Assembly: GCA_021773015.1 (NCBI GenBank)
Contig: JAJFKW010000001.1
Span: 2,525,305 to 2,589,304 of the forward strand
Length of the DNA stretch: 64,000 bases
DNA from: Woeseia sp.
Lineage (GTDB): Bacteria; Pseudomonadota; Gammaproteobacteria; Steroidobacterales; Woeseiaceae
Direction: 5' to 3'
The notes under the pieces are model-generated. The model ran no database searches. It was not told the DNA's origin and saw only the letters and a program-made list of their open reading frames with translations. The position numbers and the translations under genes are program-made. Positions 17,335 to 25,998 of the stretch are shown here, in pieces. Numbering within the stretch: the stretch's first letter is position 1; every line of letters starts with the position of its first letter.

Positions 17335-17785
17335 CTGATACCAGCCTTTTCATTTTCTTTAATGCGCACCGTGTCGCAGGCTTTGTTTACGTCGCCGCAA
17401 TGTTGACCGTCAACATTTCGGCGTTATCCATCTACGATTTCTCCGGCGACCGAATTTCTTCCACGTGGCAACGATCGCCAGTCTCGCGGCACTTATTCCA
17501 GCAGTCGTGTATATCTTGTTGGCGACGCGAAGTGGCAAGCGCGGCCACTACGAGCTGCATGGCGTGTTGATGGCCTGATCCTACTATGGGCTGCTGATTG
17601 CGGGAATAGCAGAATTCAGCGTGAGGTTGGCGGCACAATTATTGATCAAGGGCGGCAGTTGGCTGCCATTTACGATCTTTTTGTTTGTGATTATGGGCGC
17701 ATTAGGGCGGCTAACGAATCGAATGCCGCACAAGAAGCTGCCGGCCATCGTTGATAGATTTGCAGGTCTCAGCGACGATCGATAA
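17335..17785 (+). pseudogene. Decayed DUF2306-type membrane protein gene
   Basis: Two adjacent frames together spell a membrane protein of the DUF2306 type. The first frame gives AHRVAGFVYVAAMLTVNISA then LSIYDFSGD. After a frameshift near 17450-17460, the next gives FFHVATIASLAALIPAVVYI. Within the second frame a TGA at 17576 replaces the expected tryptophan of the family's AWSYYGLL motif. The frame then continues through IAEFSVRLAAQLL and FTIFLFVIMGALGRL to a TAA at 17783. The region upstream of the conserved HR is also missing. With a frameshift, a stop and 5' truncation the gene is dead. It lies directly after egtD, with nothing else in that gap. Confidence 0.7.
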
Positions 17786-17809
17786 TCTGTAACCGATGCG
17801 AAAATTATT

Positions 17810-18280
17810 ATGCGCCTAAATCTGCGACGCAAACGGCTGTTATTTGTCGCGCTAACGACTTTCCTGGTGCCGCCTACCGCAGCAGCGGAAACTGCGTTGG
17901 ACTGGATCATTGGCCATTGGTGTGGCAGAGCAGGCGCAGATTCAATTGAGGAATACTGGTTGCCGCCGCAGGGCGACATGTACCTAGGCGTCGGCCGAAC
18001 GATCCGCGAAGATCGAACGGTAGGTTTCGAGTATTTTCGAGTCGTCAAAACTGAGGCAGGATTGACATTCATCGCCCAACCAGGCGGCCGCACGGCGACC
18101 GAATTCACCATGGTGGACAGCGGCGAACAATGGATTCGTTTTGAAAATCGCGAACACGATTTTCCGAACGTGATCGAATATCGCCGTATAGAGGGCACCT
18201 TGTTCGCGGAAGTGCGTGGTCTAAAAACCGATCAGCCGGTGCTCAAATTCTCATATACGCAGTGTGAGGCGGGCGAATAG
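17810..18280 (+). CDS. Exported DUF6265-type protein
   Basis: This 156-residue protein has a signal peptide (to TAAAE near residue 27) and a compact beta-rich domain. It carries LDWIIGHWCG, EEYWLPPQGDMYLGVGRTIR, IRFENREHDFPNVIEYRR and a C-terminal LKFSYTQCE. These match the DUF6265 (lipocalin-like) family of unknown function. Length is typical for the family. It starts 24 bases after the pseudogene end. Ligand and role are unknown. Confidence 0.68.
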   Translation: MRLNLRRKRLLFVALTTFLVPPTAAAETALDWIIGHWCGRAGADSIEEYWLPPQGDMYLGVGRTIREDRTVGFEYFRVVKTEAGLTFIAQPGGRTATEFTMVDSGEQWIRFENREHDFPNVIEYRRIEGTLFAEVRGLKTDQPVLKFSYTQCEAGE

Positions 18281-18321
18281 GTCAATCGCGTATGCTTCCG
18301 GCAATCCTGCTGAGGTCGAGA

Positions 18322-18588
18322 TTACTCGGGAACGTATTCTTTCGGTTTGTCTGCACCGCCGGTAAAAAAGAATTTTTCCATCTCCGTCTCCAGGAGTTTA
18401 CGTGCTTCCGGTTCGATCGGCGTCAAGCGATATTCGTTGATCAACATGGTTTGATGACCAAGCCACATTGCCCATGCCTCTTTGCAAACGCTGTCGTAGA
18501 CGCGTTGCCCTAGCTCGCCAGGATAGGGCGCGAAATCAAGGCCGTCGCCCTCTTTCTTTAGTAGCACACAATTCACTTTTCGACTCAT
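18322..18588 (-). CDS. yggX: Oxidative damage protection protein YggX
   Basis: This 88-residue protein matches the YggX family, implicated in iron trafficking and protection of iron-sulfur clusters from oxidation. Conserved features are [19 protein letters not shown] with the family cysteine, [20 protein letters not shown], and the C-terminal MEKFFF. The start is placed at 18588 (MSRK) from the family N-terminus; an upstream in-frame ATG at 18600 adds four residues. It follows mutY by 26 bases on the same strand, the same pairing as in Escherichia coli. Confidence 0.95.
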   Translation of the reverse strand: MSRKVNCVLLKKEGDGLDFAPYPGELGQRVYDSVCKEAWAMWLGHQTMLINEYRLTPIEPEARKLLETEMEKFFFTGGADKPKEYVPE

Positions 18589-18614
18589 AGTTGGCGTCAT
18601 AGTTGGCGACTTCC

Positions 18615-19664
18615 TTAAATTGATCGCATTAGTCTTTCGACTGGCGCTGCGAGTCCTATCGGCGGCAGACTATTCGTCGCGTACCAACCCGCATCACTGT
18701 CCGCAACTTTACCCGAAAAAGGTGCTTGCGATGCAGATTCGACGCGAACGAGCGTTGGCTGAATATCGAGGTCGAAGTGCGTAAAGCTATGCCGCACCAC
18801 CTGCAACTCGGTCACTTCGGTCGTCTGGCCGTGCAAATTATTTTCACACCATTGATCGAGATCGCTATCGACCGATAGCTCCGGGAAACTCCAAAGACCT
18901 CCCCAGATGCCACTTGGCGGTCGTCGCTCAAGATACAGCAAATTGTCATGCTGCAAAATCAGCATTCGGGTTGTTTTATGTGGTTTCAACTTCTTAGGCT
19001 TGCGGCCGGGTAAGGAATCAATATGTCCCTCCGCTAACGCGATACAAGTCTTGTTTACCGGACAGGACCGACAGTCGGGTTGGCTACGTTTACAAACGGT
19101 GGCGCCCAGATCCATCATCGCCTGGTTGTAAGCTGCTACCGAATCGGTTGGCGTGTATTGCTCGGCGACCTCCCACAATTGATTTGCGACTGCAACACTG
19201 CCGGGCCACCCTGGAATAGCGCTGTGGCGTGCCAATACACGTTTCACATTACCGTCCAATATTGCATACGGCTGTTGCAACGCAAGTGACAGAATGGCAC
19301 CGGCTGTCGACCGACCGATACCGGGCAATTCCATTACATCGTCGAAGTCCGTCGGAAACTGTCCGCCGTGACGATCTCGAATTAGGCCCGCGGATTTGTG
19401 CAAATTTCTTGCACGCGCGTAATACCCAAGACCAGACCAATGATGTAAGACCTGATCGATGTCGGCATGCGCAAGTGCGTTGACGTCGGGAAACGACCGC
19501 ATGAACTTCTGGAAGTACGGAATGACGGTAGTGACTTGCGTCTGCTGCAGCATAACCTCGGATATCCAAACACGATACGGCGTTGGATCCGTTTGCCAGG
19601 GCAAGTCTTTTCGGCCATCGCTTTCAAACCAACGGAGTACGTTCGTCGTGAAATCAATTGCCAA
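18615..19664 (-). CDS. mutY: A/G-specific adenine DNA glycosylase MutY
   Basis: This 349-residue enzyme removes adenine mispaired with 8-oxoguanine. It shows the catalytic glutamate in [12 protein letters not shown], the helix-hairpin-helix [12 protein letters not shown], and the catalytic aspartate in [12 protein letters not shown]. The iron-sulfur loop is C-x6-C-x2-C-x5-C (from CKRSQPDC). The C-terminal Nudix-like domain (about 225-349, [17 protein letters not shown]) recognises the oxidised guanine. It overlaps the START-like gene by 11 bases and is followed by yggX, so asmA-type gene, START-like gene, mutY and yggX form one minus-strand operon. Confidence 0.96.
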   Translation of the reverse strand: MAIDFTTNVLRWFESDGRKDLPWQTDPTPYRVWISEVMLQQTQVTTVIPYFQKFMRSFPDVNALAHADIDQVLHHWSGLGYYARARNLHKSAGLIRDRHGGQFPTDFDDVMELPGIGRSTAGAILSLALQQPYAILDGNVKRVLARHSAIPGWPGSVAVANQLWEVAEQYTPTDSVAAYNQAMMDLGATVCKRSQPDCRSCPVNKTCIALAEGHIDSLPGRKPKKLKPHKTTRMLILQHDNLLYLERRPPSGIWGGLWSFPELSVDSDLDQWCENNLHGQTTEVTELQVVRHSFTHFDLDIQPTLVRVESASQAPFSGKVADSDAGWYATNSLPPIGLAAPVERLMRSI

Positions 19665-20250
19665 CTTTCATCGGCTCCTTGCCCAACGCCAACGCTTCAA
19701 TACGATTGACAGCATCTCCGCCGCCACGCGCTAACGAACGCTTAATAAAATATGGGCCGACAACGGGCGGAATCCAAAACGCAGGTTCCATTTCAAACTC
19801 ATAGATCATCACTGTTTTGTCGCCCTTATCGATGAGCCGCCAACGTTCGCGCGCGTACTTGAAATTACTCAATTCCGGGTCGGTTATCGACACAATATCG
19901 TACTTCGGCTTTAGCTCAAGATAACCGTAGCGAATATACGACTTACAGAACCACAAGACGCAGCCTTCCATACGAGTATAAAACCGTGGTCGGCCGCGCT
20001 CGTCCGGCTCACGATTCTCCGCCTCGACAAACGCACTGGAGAACCTCGTGAATTGCGTATAGTCCGTCAGCACGCGATAAAGTGCCGCCTGCGGCGCGTC
20101 GAAATAGGTCGTCGACTTTAACGAGTAGCGGCCATCCTGGCGATCAACCGATACTTTCGTCAGTTCCGCCGCATGGGTCGTTGTTCCGCAGATCAATATA
20201 AGAATCAGCAGGCACTGCGGCATGCCTGATCGCGTGTTGAACAAACTCAA
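19654..20250 (-). CDS. Exported START/SRPBCC-like protein
   Basis: This 198-residue protein has a signal peptide (LLILILICGTTTHAA) and a single SRPBCC (START/polyketide-cyclase) domain. The domain signs are TYFDAPQAALYRVLTDYTQF near the start, FYTRMEGCVLWFCKSYIRYG, RERWRLIDKGDKTVMIYEFE and the closing helix RSLARGGGDAVNRIEAL. Such domains bind lipids or other hydrophobic ligands in a helix-grip cavity. It starts two bases after the AsmA-family gene and overlaps mutY, so it is firmly inside that operon. A role in outer-membrane lipid handling with AsmA is plausible but inferred. Confidence 0.75.
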   Translation of the reverse strand: MSLFNTRSGMPQCLLILILICGTTTHAAELTKVSVDRQDGRYSLKSTTYFDAPQAALYRVLTDYTQFTRFSSAFVEAENREPDERGRPRFYTRMEGCVLWFCKSYIRYGYLELKPKYDIVSITDPELSNFKYARERWRLIDKGDKTVMIYEFEMEPAFWIPPVVGPYFIKRSLARGGGDAVNRIEALALGKEPMKVGN

Positions 20251-20252
20251 AA

Positions 20253-22433
20253 TCAGCCCCCGAGTAGATTCTTCAATGCATCTTTGAGTGCGTCTTCGGA
20301 GTCTTGTTCCTCTTCTTTTTCGCCTTCCTCACCCTCTGCCGGAGGTTCTTCATCTCCGCCAAGCAGTTTTTTGAATAACTTATCCGTCAGCTCGTCCTTT
20401 TTCTTGTCGATTTGCCGCTCAACTTCCTTGCGCAGCATAGCCTCGATGTCCGGCCGGACCGAAGGCGACGCAAGAGATCCTGTCACTTTGAGCGGAATTA
20501 CGGCGGACGTGAAATCCTTCAGCTCGTCTGCAGTAGCCTGACCTGCAAGCTCCGGTTGCTCAATGACCCGCGCATCCATCGCATAATCGAGCGTCGCCTC
20601 GACAAGGTTGACCTGGCCTTTGCCGGTCACTCGCAGGAATGGCAACTCAGCCAACAAATCGTTGTTCTGCATAATTCCATTGGTCACAACGCCGGTCGCG
20701 GAAACATCTGAGAATTCGGTGCGTGGCGGTAAGCGTGGCTCGGGCGCTGCTTCCTGCTTTAACGTTGCTCGCGCAGCTCGCAATTGGTGCCATACGTCTG
20801 TGCCCTGCCATTCTCCATCGGCCAATGAAAACGAGATCGTGCCATCGAGGTCCTGCCGAATGGCGTTGAGGTCCGCGCCGCCGCCGGACAGCACAAAACT
20901 GCCGCGAATGGTGCCACTGACGTTCTCGAGGCCGTACATCGCGTTGGCAAGTGCAGCCATTTGCACGTCCGCGATATTCTCGTTCACGGAGATGGTCGGC
21001 GTGGTGCCGGACGCATCAATTTTAATATCGCCGTCGTAACTGCCGTCAAACAGTTCCGCTTTTATGGGATGCAAACGCATCTTGCCGTCCGCACTATTAA
21101 GCCCCAACTGCAGATTCTCAAATTCAATACCAGACAGCGTCGCTTTGGCCATTGCAAACTTGCCATTCGCGTTGGTTGCGCGAATCAGGTCTACCGGAAT
21201 CTCGACGTTGGCGTCCGAGTCGTCCGCAGCTGTTGCGTCGTCTGTCGCAGGCGCCATGTAGTTATCGAGCACAATGTTGTCCGCAGCAAGATCAAATAAC
21301 AACGATCCATTGGCCGCTCTCGGTATCGACAGTTTTCCAGTCATCGTCGTGTCATCGAGCACCATCTGCAGGTTGGTCAACGCGATTGAGTTCTTACCCA
21401 CTGCCGCATCGGCCGAAAACGACACGCGCTGCAGCGCATTTGCATCAACGGTCTCTGGTGCCGCTGTGCCCAGCGTTTGCATCAGCTCTTTGAGAGAAAA
21501 CTCGTTAACCCGAAGCGTTGCATTGGGCGTTAGCTCGCCGGCATATGAAAACGGCTTCACATCGGCCGACATTGACAGGCCCAGGATAGCCATGTCCATT
21601 TCGCCCAGCGTCACCTGCTCCGCCGCAGTGTCGATGCTCATGGCACGCGCGTCGAAATTGAAAGCCGTCGAGTCTTCTGCAACGCCACGCAGTGTTCCAG
21701 AGACATTCAGACCGTCGACGTCGATTTTTGCCATGCCCTCGTGCATGAGAAAATTGCCAGAAATCGATAGCTGCCCGCCGACATCGCCCGGCTTCGAATC
21801 GAAGCTGAACTCTGCATCGATGTCGAAAGGAGACCCCGGTGCGATCCGTCCTGTCTTGAACGAAAGACCGGAGAGTGATGCGCTGCTGCCGGCCTGTGCA
21901 TCGACATAGGAAACACTTGCGTTGCTAACGTCGATACCCGCAATGTCTAGCGCGGTTTTCGAAGTCGTTGCATCGACCGTCACAGTAACTGTATGTCCTT
22001 TATCCTCCCCTTCCGTCATTTCATTTGCGGATACAAGATCGTCCCAGTTGTTCTCACCGTTCTTGTTGACCGCAAGATTCACCACTAGGGAGTCCAATGA
22101 TGCGTTGCCAACGGCGACTCGCCCGCCGAATATTAGTGGCAATAACCGAACGCTAAGTCGCGCTTCTTCGAAGCTCATGAACGGCTCATCTCCGAAGCCC
22201 TCGGCGTTACCCATTTGGGTACGCCCGACTTCCAGCGCAATCCACGGAAATACGCTCATCGATATGTCGCCCTCAATCACCAGATCGCGACCGGTCGACT
22301 CCTTTACGCCTGCTGAAATGTCATCTCGAAAGTCGTTGGGATCGAAGAATAGATACAACGCAATCGACGCAATTACACCGATACCGACGAATACCGCGAC
22401 GATGATAAGAAGAATTTTGAACAGGCGAGCCAT
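20253..22433 (-). CDS. asmA: AsmA-family envelope protein
   Basis: This 726-residue protein has the AsmA layout. It starts with a single N-terminal membrane anchor (LFKILLIIVAVFVGIGVIAS) followed by DPNDFRDDISAGVKESTGRD, which is diagnostic for the family. A long periplasmic beta-rich repeat region follows (about 80-650), with a C-terminal AsmA domain containing DLNAIRQDLDGTISFSLADG. The extreme C-terminus is a charged Glu/Lys/Asp tail. AsmA relatives form bridge-like beta grooves that move phospholipid toward the outer membrane. It is the first gene of the operon with the START-like protein, mutY and yggX. Confidence 0.88.
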   Translation of the reverse strand: MARLFKILLIIVAVFVGIGVIASIALYLFFDPNDFRDDISAGVKESTGRDLVIEGDISMSVFPWIALEVGRTQMGNAEGFGDEPFMSFEEARLSVRLLPLIFGGRVAVGNASLDSLVVNLAVNKNGENNWDDLVSANEMTEGEDKGHTVTVTVDATTSKTALDIAGIDVSNASVSYVDAQAGSSASLSGLSFKTGRIAPGSPFDIDAEFSFDSKPGDVGGQLSISGNFLMHEGMAKIDVDGLNVSGTLRGVAEDSTAFNFDARAMSIDTAAEQVTLGEMDMAILGLSMSADVKPFSYAGELTPNATLRVNEFSLKELMQTLGTAAPETVDANALQRVSFSADAAVGKNSIALTNLQMVLDDTTMTGKLSIPRAANGSLLFDLAADNIVLDNYMAPATDDATAADDSDANVEIPVDLIRATNANGKFAMAKATLSGIEFENLQLGLNSADGKMRLHPIKAELFDGSYDGDIKIDASGTTPTISVNENIADVQMAALANAMYGLENVSGTIRGSFVLSGGGADLNAIRQDLDGTISFSLADGEWQGTDVWHQLRAARATLKQEAAPEPRLPPRTEFSDVSATGVVTNGIMQNNDLLAELPFLRVTGKGQVNLVEATLDYAMDARVIEQPELAGQATADELKDFTSAVIPLKVTGSLASPSVRPDIEAMLRKEVERQIDKKKDELTDKLFKKLLGGDEEPPAEGEEGEKEEEQDSEDALKDALKNLLGG

Positions 22434-22588
22434 GAGATTCCCTGAGATCCTGGGGGGCCGGCTAGGATATCAGAGCGGCAAGAAAAAAACGCGGCGTGCG
22501 CACGCTTCCGTGCGATACCCTGTCGCCGCAATGCGACAGGGCAGAGGGCGCCTGGCAATTGTTACTATTTTGCGTGGAAATCCCTTAT

Positions 22589-22684
22589 TCGTCATTGCGG
22601 GCGCAGTGACGCAATCTCATGAAATACGCGAGCCAGCGAATGGAGATTGCCACGTCGCGTTGCTCCTCGCAAAGACTGGTAGTG
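22589..22684. repeat. REP-like palindromic element, near-complete copy
   Basis: This is the best-preserved element of the window's family. A left arm (CGTCATTGCGGGCGCAGTGA then CGCAATCTC) at 22590-22618 is followed by a 35-base loop containing TGAAATACGCGAGCCAGCGA. An inverted right arm (GGAGATTGCCACGTCGCGTT then GCTCCTCGCAAAGAC) ends at about 22678. The arms pair into a long hairpin. It occupies the gap between asmA and the gene at 22810, where nothing else is evident. Confidence 0.78.
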
Positions 22685-22809
22685 GACCCTGAGCAATCGT
22701 TACCCTCGTCGCGAAGACGAATATAGAAAGCATTCGCTTTCCTCTGCGGCGGAACAAGTCCAAACGGTATCTGTCTCAACGATGACCAAGCACGGTCGGG
22801 GAGCAGAAA

Positions 22810-23367
22810 ATGTTAAAAACTGGTTTTATGTTGGCAGTTTTGACTACCTCAATTATCGCGGGGAGTTTGTTTGCGAAAGAAAATTACAACGATATTCCAG
22901 CGGAAGCGCGAGCCAGAATGGACTATGAAATCGGCGGCTGGCGATCAGAGACCCAGTATTTTAACAAGGATGGCGAATTGGCGAGTACCGTACATTCCCG
23001 TGACGAGCGAAAATACATCATGGAGAATCGCATGGTTGAGATCTCGGGCGTCACCGTCGAAAATGGCGACGAATTTCGAGCGTGGGTGTATTTCGATATC
23101 GGTGCACGCAAGTACACCCTCACAGGTATCAACCGCAACGGTCGTTTACTGACGATGAAGGGAGATCTGGGTAGGGAATTCTCGTGGACGTCAGATGAAA
23201 TGAAAAGGCCCAACGGGAGTCGTTTTGCAATACGCTTTGACCATATTGACATTACCCCGAACTCATTTACCGCCGTCGGCCTAATGTCAACTGACAATGG
23301 AGAAAACTGGACGCTATTCTCGAAGCAGTTCCTAACCCGCGACATTGATGGCATTACTGGTAAATAG
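22810..23367 (+). CDS. Exported protein of unknown function (DUF1579-like)
   Basis: This 185-residue protein has a signal peptide (MLAVLTTSIIAGSLFA) and a beta-barrel-like body. Segments MDYEIGGWRSETQYFNKDGE, WVYFDIGARKYTLTGINRNG and AIRFDHIDITPNSFTAVGLM resemble the DUF1579/lipocalin-like families that begin with an 'F-GxW' motif and end with a strand describing a response in the sample. No catalytic residues are evident. It stands alone between two REP-like elements. Family assignment is tentative. Confidence 0.55.
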   Translation: MLKTGFMLAVLTTSIIAGSLFAKENYNDIPAEARARMDYEIGGWRSETQYFNKDGELASTVHSRDERKYIMENRMVEISGVTVENGDEFRAWVYFDIGARKYTLTGINRNGRLLTMKGDLGREFSWTSDEMKRPNGSRFAIRFDHIDITPNSFTAVGLMSTDNGENWTLFSKQFLTRDIDGITGK

Positions 23368-23415
23368 TAGCTGTATCGGTAGCGTGAATACCCATCGTTG
23401 CGCGTTGGCTGGGAA

Positions 23416-23510
23416 CTCATTGTTCGTGATTTCGAGCGCCGTGAAGCAACCTCACGAAATCCACGGACCAAGGGATCGAGCCGCCGCTCCGCTCCTCGCA
23501 AAAACGAATA
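23416..23510. repeat. REP-like palindromic element, degenerate copy
   Basis: This element has the same design as 22589-22684 but is more decayed. The left arm is near 23417-23452 (TCATTGTTCGTGATTTCGAG), the loop contains CACGAAATCCACGGACC, and the right arm is near 23474-23505 (GAGCCGCCGCTCCGCTCCTC then GCAAAAACG). It lies between convergent genes and might act as a bidirectional terminator. That function is inferred. Confidence 0.6.
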
Positions 23511-23571
23511 TTAAATGTTATGCGGTAGTTAGGCTCTTCTCTAGGACGGCGGTAACTCCGCGCCGAACGTA

Positions 23572-24447
23572 CTAGTCCTTACAGAGACTCAAATCACCAT
23601 TCAGCGTGCGGATGACAACGCGGCCAGATCCGCTACCTTCGGTAAACTTCAATTCGCGGCCAGGCGCATAACGACTCGTGCGCTCTGATTCCGGGCCGAA
23701 GCAATTATCGATATCGCCGTTGAAGGTCTCGATATCGAAGCGCGCGGAGATGCCGCCTTCAAAATCGATATCAACGTCGCCGTTGACGGTCTCTATTTCC
23801 ATACGACTTTCACCGTCTAACGCGGAGCCGAAGTCGATGTCGCCATTGACTGTTTGAATTTCTGCCACTTCATAAACGCTGTTGACCATCGCGATGTCAC
23901 CGCTTACAGAAGTCACCTCAATTTCGCCATGCACGCTATCAATGTCGATGTCGCTGCTCACAACTTCAAATCTACTGCGAATACTGCTGCCGTCACCTTC
24001 GATTTCAATATCACCACTGACTGACTCAATATCGATATCCGATGCGAAAACCTCTATTTCGATATCGCCGCTGACCGATTCCACGTTTTGGCGGCCCTTA
24101 ACATCGTCAACGGATATATCGGCACTAACAGCACTGATGGTGACCGATGCGCCTTCGGGAACATTGATTACCAAGTCCGCTGACGCGCTGCGTACCGAAA
24201 ACCCCGGGACTTTTACTTTGATTAGTACCTCGTCGCCATCGCTTTCAAAGACAAGTTCCTTGACACCGCTGCCAAGCTCGCCGGTAATCTCAACTTGATT
24301 ACGCGACCAACCGTTAACTTCAATCTCACCGGCAGTATTGATGATCTTGACGCTGGCATCTGCATCAGCATCTTTGATTTCATGTACATCTTTCGCCAGT
24401 GCAGGCGCGTAGGCAAACAACGCGCACAATGCTATAAGTTTTCTCAT
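23572..24447 (-). CDS. Exported DUF4097 beta-repeat protein
   Basis: This 291-residue protein has a signal peptide (LIALCALFAYAPALA) and then a long right-handed beta-repeat of the DUF4097 (putative adhesin) type. About a dozen rungs follow the pattern VSGDIEIE..., for example GRQNVESVSGDIEIEVFASD, IETVNGDVDIDFEGG and FDIETFNGDIDNCFG. It ends with VVIRTLNGDLSLCKD. It is the last gene of an operon with an ECF sigma factor and its membrane partner, and so probably part of an envelope-stress circuit. Cysteines near both ends of the last rungs might form a disulfide. Confidence 0.8.
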   Translation of the reverse strand: MRKLIALCALFAYAPALAKDVHEIKDADADASVKIINTAGEIEVNGWSRNQVEITGELGSGVKELVFESDGDEVLIKVKVPGFSVRSASADLVINVPEGASVTISAVSADISVDDVKGRQNVESVSGDIEIEVFASDIDIESVSGDIEIEGDGSSIRSRFEVVSSDIDIDSVHGEIEVTSVSGDIAMVNSVYEVAEIQTVNGDIDFGSALDGESRMEIETVNGDVDIDFEGGISARFDIETFNGDIDNCFGPESERTSRYAPGRELKFTEGSGSGRVVIRTLNGDLSLCKD

Positions 24448-24500
24448 CTTCGTTCTCTCATTTGGTATCCATCCGCTAATCTATTCATAATGCGAATAAA

Positions 24501-25076
24501 TCAGATGTCGTCCCTTCGCATTGCTGCGTTGGCAATACCGTCAACCTTTCTCATCAGCGACATTTCTTCGTGATAGGTCGTTAGTAGCAACTCTTTCAAT
24601 AGTGCATTGTCTGGCTCTTTCGCCAGCTTCTCATTTATATCTCTAATTGCAATTCGAATCATATTCAAATTGTTGACAACCGCGTTGCGTGCCTCTGGAG
24701 AAAGTGACTGAAGCTGAGCCTCCAGCTGAACTTCCAACTGTGAACGCGCATCCAAATACTCGCTGCCCAACGAATATTGCCCGCCAAATTCACTCGACAC
24801 CGTTTCGAATAGCAAACCCTGTGTTTGTGCAATCACAACGGGCTGTTCGGATTTCGTGAAGTTATAGGTGATGGCGGAAGATCCGCCGACGAGCAACAGC
24901 ACTGCTGCAGCCTGCGCCCAAACTGAATTCCATACCGTCTCGCGCGCGCCCGCTGGACTCACTAATTGCCGCTCAATGTCAGGCCACAAATCGCGTTCCG
25001 GCGCTACAGAATGTGGCAACTGTGCCGCAATCGCCATCAGGTCGTCGTCAAACTCGCTGTCGTCATGCTTTTTCAT
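24501..25076 (-). CDS. Membrane-bound anti-sigma factor (putative)
   Basis: This 191-residue protein has a short acidic cytoplasmic N-terminus (about 1-50, containing APERDLWPDIERQL), one membrane segment (VWAQAAAVLLLVGGSSAITY) and a periplasmic helical domain of about 115 residues rich in leucine and glutamine. Topology and position directly after an ECF sigma gene are those of an anti-sigma factor. The common HxxxCxxC zinc motif is absent, so it would belong to the zinc-free type. The periplasmic part, with LSPEARNAVVNNLNMIRIAI, could sense envelope damage, which is inference. Confidence 0.7.
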   Translation of the reverse strand: MKKHDDSEFDDDLMAIAAQLPHSVAPERDLWPDIERQLVSPAGARETVWNSVWAQAAAVLLLVGGSSAITYNFTKSEQPVVIAQTQGLLFETVSSEFGGQYSLGSEYLDARSQLEVQLEAQLQSLSPEARNAVVNNLNMIRIAIRDINEKLAKEPDNALLKELLLTTYHEEMSLMRKVDGIANAAMRRDDI

Positions 25077-25122
25077 TCGCTATTGTCCAAAGTCATATTT
25101 CGATCGCGTCAATCAATCTCTG

Positions 25123-25692
25123 TCAGTTTCTACCAATTTCTGTCGATTGCTCGTGGTTCAACTGTTGCATCATGAGCCGTTTCGCGCGGTGCAACTGTGC
25201 CTTGCTGGTCCCTGCCGCTATGCCGAGCATGTCGCCTGTCTCGTCATGGCTAAAACCGTACACGGCGTGCAGTACAAATACGTGTCTTGCGCCGCTTGGT
25301 AAATTCGCCAGCGCGCCTTCAATGTCCTGCATATTTGCGCCATCTCCTATGGTTTCTGGCGCGGTCGTAAGCTCACTCACTGCCTGGATCCTGTCATGCT
25401 CTCTGCGCGACTTGCGCATGCGGCCTAACACTGCGTTGACAGCAACCCGATGCATCCATGTTGCGAAAGTACTGTCACCGCGAAATTTATCCAGTTTGCT
25501 CCAAGCTTGAATAAACGCCTCCTGTGTACAGTCCTCGGCCTCCGCCACATTGCCGGTCATACGCAGACAAAGGCCGTAAACTCGGTCTACATGGCTGCGA
25601 TATAGCGTTTCGAAGGCCCTCGCGTCCGCCTGCCGCGCCCGCTCGACCAATGCCTCGTCACTTCCAGGACTCAAAGACGCCATTTCACCCAT
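25123..25692 (-). CDS. ECF sigma factor (RpoE-like)
   Basis: This 189-residue protein has both sigma-70 domains of an extracytoplasmic-function sigma factor. Region 2 shows ALVERARQADARAFETLYRS, AEDCTQEAFIQAW and FATWMHRVAVNAVLGRMRKS. Region 4 shows LANLPSGARHVFVLHAVYGF, SHDETGDMLGIAAGTSKAQLH and RAKRLM. The start is taken at ATG 25692; a TTG at 25728 would add 12 residues. It is first in an operon with the membrane anti-sigma-like protein and the DUF4097 protein. Autoregulation is likely; see the candidate promoter upstream. Confidence 0.92.
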   Translation of the reverse strand: MGEMASLSPGSDEALVERARQADARAFETLYRSHVDRVYGLCLRMTGNVAEAEDCTQEAFIQAWSKLDKFRGDSTFATWMHRVAVNAVLGRMRKSRREHDRIQAVSELTTAPETIGDGANMQDIEGALANLPSGARHVFVLHAVYGFSHDETGDMLGIAAGTSKAQLHRAKRLMMQQLNHEQSTEIGRN

Positions 25693-25754
25693 TTTCAACC
25701 GGGTATTGGCGGCCAACAGTACACTCAATGCCTAAATCCCCTCTCGCTTCATTA

Positions 25755-25782
25755 ATTAGACGTTCTGTGCGGAACATTCGTT
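25755..25782 (-). promoter_or_regulatory. Candidate ECF autoregulated promoter
   Basis: On the minus strand upstream of the ECF gene, CGAATG (25780-25775) is followed 12 bases later by CGTCTA (25762-25757). Many ECF promoters have a -10 of the form CGTCTA with a GAA-containing -35. The spacing is slightly short. This is a weak motif call supported mainly by position. Confidence 0.25.
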
Positions 25783-25998
25783 TAAATCCCTCGGGGTATT
25801 CTGGCGAAAACACGCCAACCCCTTTCTGTAGCTTGCTTTGGGCTGGTTTCTGGTATTATGCGTCTGGCCCTCGCGCCGACCCGTAATATCCAGAGCTGAA
25901 CTAACAAGAATAAATATGGCACTGAACAGAGTCTGTCCGATTTTGAGCATAGATTGCAAAACCACAGGCGAGTTGTCAGCTAATTCTGGGTTGACGGC

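Noticed and set aside
23882-24298. A 138-residue serine/threonine-rich plus-strand open frame.
   Set aside because: It is the antisense shadow of the DUF4097 repeats, whose periodic codons keep the opposite frame open.
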